A DNA stretch of 64,000 nucleotides from an uncultured Hungatella sp. Its GTDB lineage: Bacteria > Bacillota > Clostridia > Lachnospirales > Lachnospiraceae. Made by a program: the position numbers and the translations under genes. The stretch spans positions 5,321 through 69,320 of the forward strand of contig CAJUPP010000011.1 of the NCBI GenBank assembly GCA_910588325.1. The letters run 5' to 3'. Of this stretch, positions 33,498 through 40,846 are shown piece after piece. Positions within the stretch are counted from its first letter, which is position 1. The number at the start of each line of letters is the position of its first letter. Under the pieces are notes generated by a model. That model was not told where the DNA came from, did not search any database, and was given only the letters and a program-made list of their open reading frames with translations.

Positions 33498-34811
33498 ATG
33501 CAGTCAGAAAAGATATGTAAAACCGTTCGTCAGTACAGTAAGACACCGGTTTCTGCCGAAGATATGAAGAAATTGCAGGAAATAGCGGAGGACTGCTGCA
33601 AGGTAAAGAATTATGTCTATGACCGTTTCGGCGGAATCAAAAGCCTGTCCAAGATTTATCCGGGCTATACGGTTCAGAACGAAATGACAGCAAGCGGTCT
33701 GCGTGAGGCTCTGGGCCTGCCCAGCGTGTATTTCTATCTTGCCGTTTTCGACGCCCTGGCGGATATCAAAAGCCAGTGGAACCGGACCAAATTCAAAATT
33801 TTACAGCTTCTCGGGGCAAATGAGAATCTGACGCCGGAGGAAAAGCATTATCTCCGTTTTGTTTTAAAAGTCAGCAATGCATTTACTGCGGTGTTAAATC
33901 AGAAGCCCATAGAGCTGGCGGACGAGATACAGAAGCGGTATGAAGAGGTAGCGAAAAAGGTAGAGCAGGACAAGCTGCACCGTTATCTGTGCAGGCAGGT
34001 GAGAAAATACCACGCGAAGCAGCACACAGACGCGGCCACAGGCTTTTCTGTGGCGGAACGGGCTTACCGATATGGAGATCACGGAATTTACCTGTCCACA
34101 AAAGAAAAACGGAAACGGGTTTTTATACTGCTGACAGACAATAACCAGTACAAGAGCCAGTTGTATGTCAAGCTGCATCCGGACCGCAACAGTATTGAAA
34201 TCATGGCGCCGGTGTATATGTCGGTCCGCTCCTATGAGGAGTATACCAGCTGCATAGGGATTTCTATGGGGATGTTTACTATGCTGACTACCAGCGACGG
34301 ACATTTTTACGGGAAAGAGTTTGGAGCGTATGCATCCCAATATGCAGAATGGATACAGAGCCAGACAGCAAGCTACAACTGTAACAGAAGCGATAATCCC
34401 GGAAGAAAGAAGTACCACGCGAAAAAGAAACGACTGGAGGAGCAGCTTCATGGGTATATCAATCATGAACTGAATGTGTTCCTTCAGAATGAAAAACCCC
34501 GGACTGTCTACATGGTAAAACTTCCAAAACCAAAGAAAGGCGGAACTGTCTCCAGGATCAACAATCAGGTGTCCATGTGGCAGCGAGGATATATCCGCAG
34601 CCGTCTGGAACAGAAATGTAAAGAACAATCCATAGAGCTTAAAGAGGTCCTGGGAAAGGACATCAGCAGGGAGTGCAGCTGCTGCGGGGCGGCGGGAGAA
34701 CAGAAGGGAACTTCCTTTACCTGCCCAAGCTGCGGCTACGGGACAGATAAAAAAACAAATGCAGCCAGGAACATATTGAAGCGGGGATTGGAAGGAAAGA
34801 TTGTCAAATAG
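33498..34811 (+). CDS. TnpB-family protein with substituted RuvC catalytic residues
   Basis: The 437-residue protein matches IS200/IS605 TnpB in its C-terminal half. The RuvC-I region is IGISMGMFTMLTTSDG, the zinc finger is Cys393/Cys396/Cys409/Cys412 (CSCCG, CPSCG) and the C-terminal box is TNAARNIL. Active TnpB has Asp in GIDLG, Glu in the RuvC-II strand before a Leu, and Asp just before xNAA. Here these positions are Ser256, Val340 (VYMVKL) and Lys419 (DKKTNAA). All three substitutions predict loss of DNA cleavage while keeping RNA and DNA binding. No tnpA is adjacent. AAAGGAAG precedes the ATG. Asp417 leaves a slight chance of a rearranged active site. Confidence 0.85.
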   Translation: MQSEKICKTVRQYSKTPVSAEDMKKLQEIAEDCCKVKNYVYDRFGGIKSLSKIYPGYTVQNEMTASGLREALGLPSVYFYLAVFDALADIKSQWNRTKFKILQLLGANENLTPEEKHYLRFVLKVSNAFTAVLNQKPIELADEIQKRYEEVAKKVEQDKLHRYLCRQVRKYHAKQHTDAATGFSVAERAYRYGDHGIYLSTKEKRKRVFILLTDNNQYKSQLYVKLHPDRNSIEIMAPVYMSVRSYEEYTSCIGISMGMFTMLTTSDGHFYGKEFGAYASQYAEWIQSQTASYNCNRSDNPGRKKYHAKKKRLEEQLHGYINHELNVFLQNEKPRTVYMVKLPKPKKGGTVSRINNQVSMWQRGYIRSRLEQKCKEQSIELKEVLGKDISRECSCCGAAGEQKGTSFTCPSCGYGTDKKTNAARNILKRGLEGKIVK

Positions 34812-35176
34812 ATCATAAGAACAGCAGCTTGGATAGATTCCGGCCATGCGCCGGGGTTTTACCGCAAGGACTGAGCAGTGAGTTCATGATATAAAAATTT
34901 TGACGGCATTAGAAGGCAGGGAAAGCCTGCGTATTGGGTATGCCAGGACCTTGTGAACACGGAAGGCTTTAAAAACCGTGATGTAGCAGGGAGCGAAGCG
35001 GATATCCGGCAATCATTCAATCGTGAAGAAATCTGAAGGAATGCCGTGATTGCTGCAGCATCGTCAAGATGTCCAATATGCCTTATTTCAAAATTGCCGG
35101 AAGCCGATGGCTGAAGGCAGGGATGAGGATGGAACAGGAATTCCATGGGGTTCACAGTTTGTCAGGAAGCCCCATG
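34812..35176 (+). ncRNA. Structured non-coding stretch resembling a TnpB omega-RNA (right-end RNA)
   Basis: The 385-bp gap after the TnpB-like gene has no gene but many hairpins: CCGGC-CATGC-GCCGG (34840-34854), GCAGG-GAAAG-CCTGC near 34916-34930, CACGG ... CCGTG near 34958-34980, and a terminal CATGGGG (35144-35150) with CCCCATG (35170-35176). The GGAAGCCCCATGAC near 35165-35178 looks like the right end of IS605-type elements. In TnpB systems the guide RNA is made from this place, so the bases from about 35177 would be the guide. Boundaries are inferred. Confidence 0.5.
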
Positions 35177-35196
35177 ACAGGAGGGAACCGGTAACT

Positions 35197-37863
35197 ATGA
35201 GGGAAATGCACAAGAGGCAGATTGAGGATTTTATAAAGCTGCTGGAGCAGGCGCATCTGGAAATAAAAAAGGCTGTAAATGCACAGGAATATGCCGTAGC
35301 TATGGATCTTTTGGGACAATGCCAGGAAGGCGCTATCGGCATCGGAAACCTGATAGAGAAGGAAGAAGGGGAAGGGTTTGTTACTGTCTCCTACGTGGAG
35401 TCTTACTGTGAACTGGCTTATGGGCTGTATGAAGAACTGTTGCAGCAACAGGAGACAGAGAAACAGGCAGAGGATCCGGAAACAGCTGAGGAGACAACCA
35501 AGCGAGCTGAGGAGAAGGCAGTCCAGGGAACAGGCCGGGACACCAATCAGAGGACATCTCACGCAATAAATGGGAAGCGGATCTGCAAAGCCCTTAGAAA
35601 ATCCCTGATCCAGATAGAAAACAGTGTAAAGTATGATATCCAGGGACGCCGGGAAGTGGTTTTCTTCCCCTATAAAGCCTCCATGTGGGACAGCCTGGAG
35701 AGCGTCTGGATGGCAGCTGATGCCGATCCAGACTGCGATGCTTATGTAGTGCCGATTCCGTACTATGAGAGAAATGCAGACGGAACCTTGGGGACTTATC
35801 ATTATGAAGGAAATGAACTGCCGGATTATGTGCAGGTTGTTCCGTATGATACATATAACATAGAAAACCGAAGACCGGATGTGGCGTATATCCACAATCC
35901 CTATGACCAGGGGAATTTTGTGACCAGCGTAGACCCCAGGTACTATTCCTCCAGATTGAAAAAATATACCAATTGTCTGGTATATATTCCCTATTATGCT
36001 ACGGCTGGAAATATGAGCGAGGGACAGGCTCTGTGCGACGCTTATTTTAATGTAGATTATATTGTAGTACAGTCCAAAAGAATCATGAGATTTTTTGACC
36101 CATCCATACCGGAGGAAAAGTTTTTGCCTTTGGGTTCGCCGAAATTTGACAGAGTGATCCGCATGTGTGAGAATCCGCCGGGGGCGCCGGCCCAGTGGGC
36201 GGAAAAAATAAAAGGCCGAAACGTTTATTTCTATAACACAAGTATCAACGGCATGCTGGGGAATACGGAAGTCTTTTTAAAAAAGATGGAATATGTCTTT
36301 GATTGCTTTGAAGGCCGGGAAGACGCCTGCCTTCTGTGGCGGCCTCATCCCCTTTTGGAATCTACGTTCGATTCCATGCGGCCGTCGTACAGACCATGGT
36401 ATGATGCACTGAAAAAGAGATTTATAGACGGGAATCTGGGGATTTATGATGACACTCCGGATATGACAAAAACCATAGCTTTGTCGGATGCCTATATAGG
36501 AGATTCCGGAACAAGCGTTATATCCCTTTTTGGGATTGTGGGAAAACCGTTGTTTATTTTTAATAATTGGATTCATACGCTTCCTCAAGAGGAAGACTGG
36601 CGGGGAGAGATCATTAACCCTGCTTTTGATATGTGGGGAGAGGATCGATATCAGATTACAAGCAATAATCAGTTATGGTATTCAGAAAATAATGATTACC
36701 ATTACAAGTTTTATATGGATTTGGGAACTGGATACTCAGGCGGCAGTTATTACATAAGGGCAGTGGAGATCAAGGGAGCGATTTACGTCCTTCCAGGCAA
36801 TGCCCAAAACATTTTGGTTATAAAAAATAAGAGAATTAAAAAGATTGAGTTTAAAACCCAGATAACGCGCCAGGGGGCCTTTTTCAGCTATTGGTACTAT
36901 GGAAACTATATTTTCCTGTTTCCAAATCAGTATCCGCTTCTGCTCCGCTTTAATATAGAAACCGAAGAGATTCAGGGGGTGGAAGGAATTCGGGATTTCT
37001 ATGTGAGAAGAAATCCAACAAACGGAGAATGGCAAATTGGCGGTATCGGGATTTACAAAAATGAACTGGTTTTTGCCTCTCCAGAGGATAATGAGTTTAT
37101 TTTTTTGGATAAGGATACCTTAAAAGCAAGAGGGCTTTCCAGTCATTCGGAGTGCAACCTTGGTACTCAGAGCATAATAACAAGCGGAGAGGATTTGTGG
37201 CTGTTGCCTTACAATGGAATGACGATCACCTGTTGGAATCCTAAGACTGGAAAGATAAAGGAATATGGTGATGTGCCACAAGACTTTAAATCTGTCAAAT
37301 GGCCATACGAAGTTGAATGTGAGGAACACCCCTTTGGAAATATGGCCTTCTCAAAAGAAGGAGATAAGGAGAATATCGTGATTTCTCCCAACTGGGGAAA
37401 TATGTACCTGACTCTTGACCGAGAGACTGGGAAAATGGAGAAATGGGAGCCGCCGATTTCTTTTAAAAACAGAGGGAAAAACGGATATTTTGCGGCAACC
37501 AATATGGGCGGCTTCTGTATTACCTTTCCACAAATGGGAAAAGCCGACTGCCGAATCTGGTATCCTCCAGAGAGAAAGCTTTATGACATTAACATTAATA
37601 CCAAAGAGTATCAAGAGGTGGAAATTGACTTTGACTATGAACAGCTGAAAGAGCGGGAGTCTGGTTATATGGAGGAGTCCGAATGGCTTCCCTACTGTCT
37701 CCATGAAAGCTCCTTCAATTCCTTGGTGGATTTATTGGAAGGCCGAATAACCGGAAAACCTTTTGACAGGGAGAGACAGATAAAAGCCTTTTCAAGAATC
37801 AATGCCAACACCAGCGGGACCTGTGGGGAGCAGATTCACAAAACGGTGTGTGAAATGGTATGA
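35197..37863 (+). CDS. CDP-glycerol glycerophosphotransferase-like protein with C-terminal propeller-like region
   Basis: The 888-residue protein has a helical N-terminus (about 1-125), then a TagB/TagF-like transferase (about 130-480) with PYKASMWDSLESV, PLGSPKFD, LLWRPHPL (Arg382-Pro383-His384-Pro385) and IGDSGTSVISLFGIVGKPL (Asp436-Ser437). These enzymes move glycerol-phosphate or ribitol-phosphate from CDP carriers. The rest (about 500-860) contains five or six repeats of beta-strand type, such as KNELVFASPEDNEFIFLDKDT and GEDLWLLPYNGMTITCWNPKTG, resembling a beta-propeller. The start at 35197 follows AGGAGGGA. It opens the glycan locus. Confidence 0.8.
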   Translation: MREMHKRQIEDFIKLLEQAHLEIKKAVNAQEYAVAMDLLGQCQEGAIGIGNLIEKEEGEGFVTVSYVESYCELAYGLYEELLQQQETEKQAEDPETAEETTKRAEEKAVQGTGRDTNQRTSHAINGKRICKALRKSLIQIENSVKYDIQGRREVVFFPYKASMWDSLESVWMAADADPDCDAYVVPIPYYERNADGTLGTYHYEGNELPDYVQVVPYDTYNIENRRPDVAYIHNPYDQGNFVTSVDPRYYSSRLKKYTNCLVYIPYYATAGNMSEGQALCDAYFNVDYIVVQSKRIMRFFDPSIPEEKFLPLGSPKFDRVIRMCENPPGAPAQWAEKIKGRNVYFYNTSINGMLGNTEVFLKKMEYVFDCFEGREDACLLWRPHPLLESTFDSMRPSYRPWYDALKKRFIDGNLGIYDDTPDMTKTIALSDAYIGDSGTSVISLFGIVGKPLFIFNNWIHTLPQEEDWRGEIINPAFDMWGEDRYQITSNNQLWYSENNDYHYKFYMDLGTGYSGGSYYIRAVEIKGAIYVLPGNAQNILVIKNKRIKKIEFKTQITRQGAFFSYWYYGNYIFLFPNQYPLLLRFNIETEEIQGVEGIRDFYVRRNPTNGEWQIGGIGIYKNELVFASPEDNEFIFLDKDTLKARGLSSHSECNLGTQSIITSGEDLWLLPYNGMTITCWNPKTGKIKEYGDVPQDFKSVKWPYEVECEEHPFGNMAFSKEGDKENIVISPNWGNMYLTLDRETGKMEKWEPPISFKNRGKNGYFAATNMGGFCITFPQMGKADCRIWYPPERKLYDININTKEYQEVEIDFDYEQLKERESGYMEESEWLPYCLHESSFNSLVDLLEGRITGKPFDRERQIKAFSRINANTSGTCGEQIHKTVCEMV

Positions 37864-37894
37864 AGAACGGGGAGAGGAGAAATCGGAACGCATT

Positions 37895-39235
37895 ATGGTA
37901 AAAATCATTACATATGGAACCTTTGACCTTCTTCATGAGGGACATTACCGATTGCTGCAACGGGCCAAGTCTCTGGGAGACTACTTAATCGTGGGCGTGA
38001 CCACAGAGGCCTATGACAAGACCAGAGGAAAGCTGAATGTGGTGGATTCTCTGGTAACCCGCATTGAAAATGTGAAAAAGACTGGGTTTGCAGATGAGAT
38101 TATCATTGAGGAAACCCAGGGGCAGAAGGTAAATGACATCCAGAAATATAAGATTGATATTTTTGCCATCGGTTCTGACTGGACAGGGGAATTTGACTAT
38201 CTGAAGGATTACTGCAGGGTGGTGTATCTGGAACGGACCAAGAATATTTCCAGCACCATGTTAAGGGAGAAAAACAGCCCGATTCAGCGGATTGGAATCA
38301 TTGGCACAGGAAGGATTGCAGAGCGGTTTATCCCAGAGGCGAAACTGGTCAGCGGAATCAATACCCAGGGAGTTTATAACCCTCACACAGAGAGCGCGGT
38401 CCGGTTTGCAGATAAATGGGAGATTAGCGCCTATACGGATTTGGAAGAGTTTTATGAGGCAGTGGATTTGGTATACATTGCGTCGCCTCATGAGACCCAT
38501 TATGGATATATCAAGTCAGCCCTGGAACATGGAAAACATGTGCTTTGTGAGAAGCCAATGGTCCTGAAAAGGAAGGAGGCAGAGGAATTGTTTGCCTATG
38601 CCAGAGAAAAGGGACTGGTATTGTTTGAGGGAATTAAGACGGCTTACTGCCCAGGGTTTCATAAGCTCCTGGGTTTTGCCAGCAGCGGAACCGTGGGAGC
38701 GATCAAAAATGTGGAGGCGTGTTTTACAAAGCTTGAGGGGAAAGAAACCAGGGAACTGACAGACAGGGTATATGGCGGAAGTTTTATGGAATTGGGGAGT
38801 TATGTAATGCTGCCGATTTTCAAGCTGCTGGGTCGGGAGTTTGAGGAGCTTCGGTTTGATACGATAAAGGGAGAGAATGGACTGGACATTTTTACCAGGG
38901 TTTCTTTAAGGTATCCAGCAGGAATTGCCACAGCGACCTGCGGACTGGGGGTAAAGTCAGAGGGACGGCTATTAATTTCAGGAACGAAGGGTTATATCGT
39001 GGTGGAGGCACCCTGGTGGAAGACTACGTATTTTGAGGTACATTATGAGAATACGAGAGAGGTGGAGAAGTATTCGGAGAGGTTTTTGGGAGATGGGCTG
39101 AGATATGAAATCAGCGATTTCCTTTCCACCATAAATGGAATCGGAAGCAGCGAGTTTAAGCTGACTCGTGGGGAGTCGGTGACGCTGGCTGGGGTGATGG
39201 AAGCGTTTATGAGGGCAGAGGAGCGAGATAGGTAG
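37895..39235 (+). CDS. TagD-like cytidylyltransferase fused to a Gfo/Idh/MocA oxidoreductase
   Basis: Residues 1-130 are a glycerol-3-phosphate cytidylyltransferase-type domain: GTFDLLHEGHYRLL with His14-x-Gly-His17 and the C-terminal ISSTMLR. Residues 131-446 are an NAD(P)-dependent oxidoreductase: GIIGTGRIAERF (134-145) and the family's CEKPMVL (Glu219-Lys220-Pro221). Together they could make CDP-glycerol or a related CDP-polyol and act on a linked carbonyl or sugar. GGAGAGGAGA lies about 14 bases before the ATG. It begins 31 bp after the glycerophosphotransferase, its likely donor-consuming partner. Confidence 0.88.
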   Translation: MVKIITYGTFDLLHEGHYRLLQRAKSLGDYLIVGVTTEAYDKTRGKLNVVDSLVTRIENVKKTGFADEIIIEETQGQKVNDIQKYKIDIFAIGSDWTGEFDYLKDYCRVVYLERTKNISSTMLREKNSPIQRIGIIGTGRIAERFIPEAKLVSGINTQGVYNPHTESAVRFADKWEISAYTDLEEFYEAVDLVYIASPHETHYGYIKSALEHGKHVLCEKPMVLKRKEAEELFAYAREKGLVLFEGIKTAYCPGFHKLLGFASSGTVGAIKNVEACFTKLEGKETRELTDRVYGGSFMELGSYVMLPIFKLLGREFEELRFDTIKGENGLDIFTRVSLRYPAGIATATCGLGVKSEGRLLISGTKGYIVVEAPWWKTTYFEVHYENTREVEKYSERFLGDGLRYEISDFLSTINGIGSSEFKLTRGESVTLAGVMEAFMRAEERDR

Positions 39236-39244
39236 GTGGCAGAG

Positions 39245-39967
39245 GTGAAAATATGGGCACATCGAGGTTGCAGTCAAAGATATCCTGAGAATACACTTTT
39301 ATCCTTTGAGAAAGCGATAGAGATAAAAAATCTTGAGGGAATTGAATTGGATATTCAATTAACTAAAGACGGAGAACTTGTAGTAATTCATGATGAACGA
39401 GTGGATAGGACTACAGAAGGCATTGGCTTTGTAAGAGATTACACACTTTCAGATTTGAAAAAGCTTCACATTTATGCTGGTAGTGATAAAAGCCAGACAG
39501 TTCCAACTATGGAAGAAGTGCTTGATTTAATAGAACAACGATTAAAAGAAGGAATGAAGCTGAATATAGAATTAAAGACAAGTATTTATCCTTACCCTGG
39601 AATGGAAGAAAAGATTGTGGAGCTGGTACATAATAGGGGAGTGCAGGAGAGCATTGTATACTCTTCTTTTTATGCGTTGTCATTAGAAAAGGTTAGAGAG
39701 TTTGAACCAGAAGCACAGATTGGTATTTTGGATACAAAGATTTCAGATTGCTTGTTTAAGTTAAAAAGTTTGAGAGCGGAAGCATTACATCCATTTTGGA
39801 AGGGAATAGATTTGCCAAAGGAACGAATCAAGGACTATACAGTCAGGGCATGGATGGGAGGGCATCTGTATCCTGAAAAGCCAACTGGGACAAGACTGGA
39901 TCTGGCTGTATTGGAACAGCAAGGGATTACAGATGTGTTTTTGAATGAACCAGAGCAGTATCTGTAA
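39245..39967 (+). CDS. Glycerophosphodiester phosphodiesterase
   Basis: A GDPD/UgpQ-type TIM-barrel enzyme of about 240 residues that hydrolyses glycerophosphodiesters to glycerol-3-phosphate and an alcohol. KIWAHRGCSQRYPENT carries the catalytic His-Arg and Glu-Asn, with ELDIQLTKDGELVVIHDERVDRTT as the metal site. The GTG at 39245 is preferred, with AGGTGG 5 bases upstream; a GTG at 39236 is directly after the previous stop. In this context it may remodel a glycerophosphate-bearing glycan or supply substrate for TagD. No signal peptide. Confidence 0.88.
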   Translation: MKIWAHRGCSQRYPENTLLSFEKAIEIKNLEGIELDIQLTKDGELVVIHDERVDRTTEGIGFVRDYTLSDLKKLHIYAGSDKSQTVPTMEEVLDLIEQRLKEGMKLNIELKTSIYPYPGMEEKIVELVHNRGVQESIVYSSFYALSLEKVREFEPEAQIGILDTKISDCLFKLKSLRAEALHPFWKGIDLPKERIKDYTVRAWMGGHLYPEKPTGTRLDLAVLEQQGITDVFLNEPEQYL

Positions 39968-39997
39968 AATATTTTGGTAACCGTTTGGATGAGAGCG

Positions 39998-40819
39998 ATG
40001 AATGAAAAAGTTTTGACAGAACAGGATTTATTGAAACTTCATAAAGCAGAACTTGAACTTTTGGTTGAGATGGACCGAATTTGCCGAAAATATAATATTT
40101 TATATAGTATTGATGGTGGGACCCTTCTTGGAGCGGTAAGACATAAAGGATTTATTCCTTGGGACGATGATGCAGATGTAATTATGAATCGTGAGGCATA
40201 TCAAAAGTTTCTTTCTGTAGTGGATAAAGAATTGGATTCAACTAAGTTTTATTATCAGGATTTAAACCGAACACAAGGCTATCGCTGGGGATATGGAAAA
40301 TTACGTCGGGCAAATTCAGAATTTGTCAGGTTAAATCAGGAGTATATGCCATACCAACAAGGGATTTTTTTAGATGTGTTTGTATGTGACAATGTTCCAG
40401 ACAATTATCTGCTTCGTTGTATTTGTAATTTTCATTCATTTATCTATAGAAAGATATTTTACTCAGAGGTTGGTAAACATGTGGAAAGAGGAATGAACAA
40501 GAAACTCTATCAGTTATTAAACCAAATACCAGAGCAAAAATTGAAAAAGAAATATGCTGCATATGTAAAATTTAGAAATAAAAAATATACTCATACAGTT
40601 AAATGTTTGACTTTTCCTGCATGCAATAAAACTTATGGGTATAAAAGAGTATGGTACGAAGAGACCATAGATATGAAATTCGAGAATGTAATTTTACAGG
40701 GATGTAAAAATTACGACGAATACTTAACATTTTTATATGGTGATTATATGAAACTGCCATCAATAGAGAAGCGAAAGGTGCATCCGGTGTCTAAATTGGC
40801 TTTTCCACCAGATCTTTAA
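39998..40819 (+). CDS. LicD-family phosphotransferase
   Basis: The 273-residue protein contains the LicD core YSIDGGTLLGAVRHKGFIPWDDDADV (about 36-61) with the nucleotidyltransferase-fold acidic cluster Asp56-Asp58. LicD proteins transfer phosphocholine or similar groups from CDP carriers to teichoic acids or glycans; the group used here is unknown. Start codons at 39974 and 39989 are also possible; 39998 follows GGATGAGAG. From here the DNA becomes clearly AT-rich. The next gene has a LicC-like domain, a fitting donor-making partner. Confidence 0.85.
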   Translation: MNEKVLTEQDLLKLHKAELELLVEMDRICRKYNILYSIDGGTLLGAVRHKGFIPWDDDADVIMNREAYQKFLSVVDKELDSTKFYYQDLNRTQGYRWGYGKLRRANSEFVRLNQEYMPYQQGIFLDVFVCDNVPDNYLLRCICNFHSFIYRKIFYSEVGKHVERGMNKKLYQLLNQIPEQKLKKKYAAYVKFRNKKYTHTVKCLTFPACNKTYGYKRVWYEETIDMKFENVILQGCKNYDEYLTFLYGDYMKLPSIEKRKVHPVSKLAFPPDL

Positions 40820-40846
40820 AAATATGTCTGTTTGAAGGGGATTAAG

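Noticed and set aside
34840..34860. GC-rich hairpin followed by GGTTTTA, as the terminator of the TnpB-like gene
   Set aside because: It is short of a T-run and fits equally well as the first hairpin of the putative omega-RNA, so it was not listed as a separate terminator.
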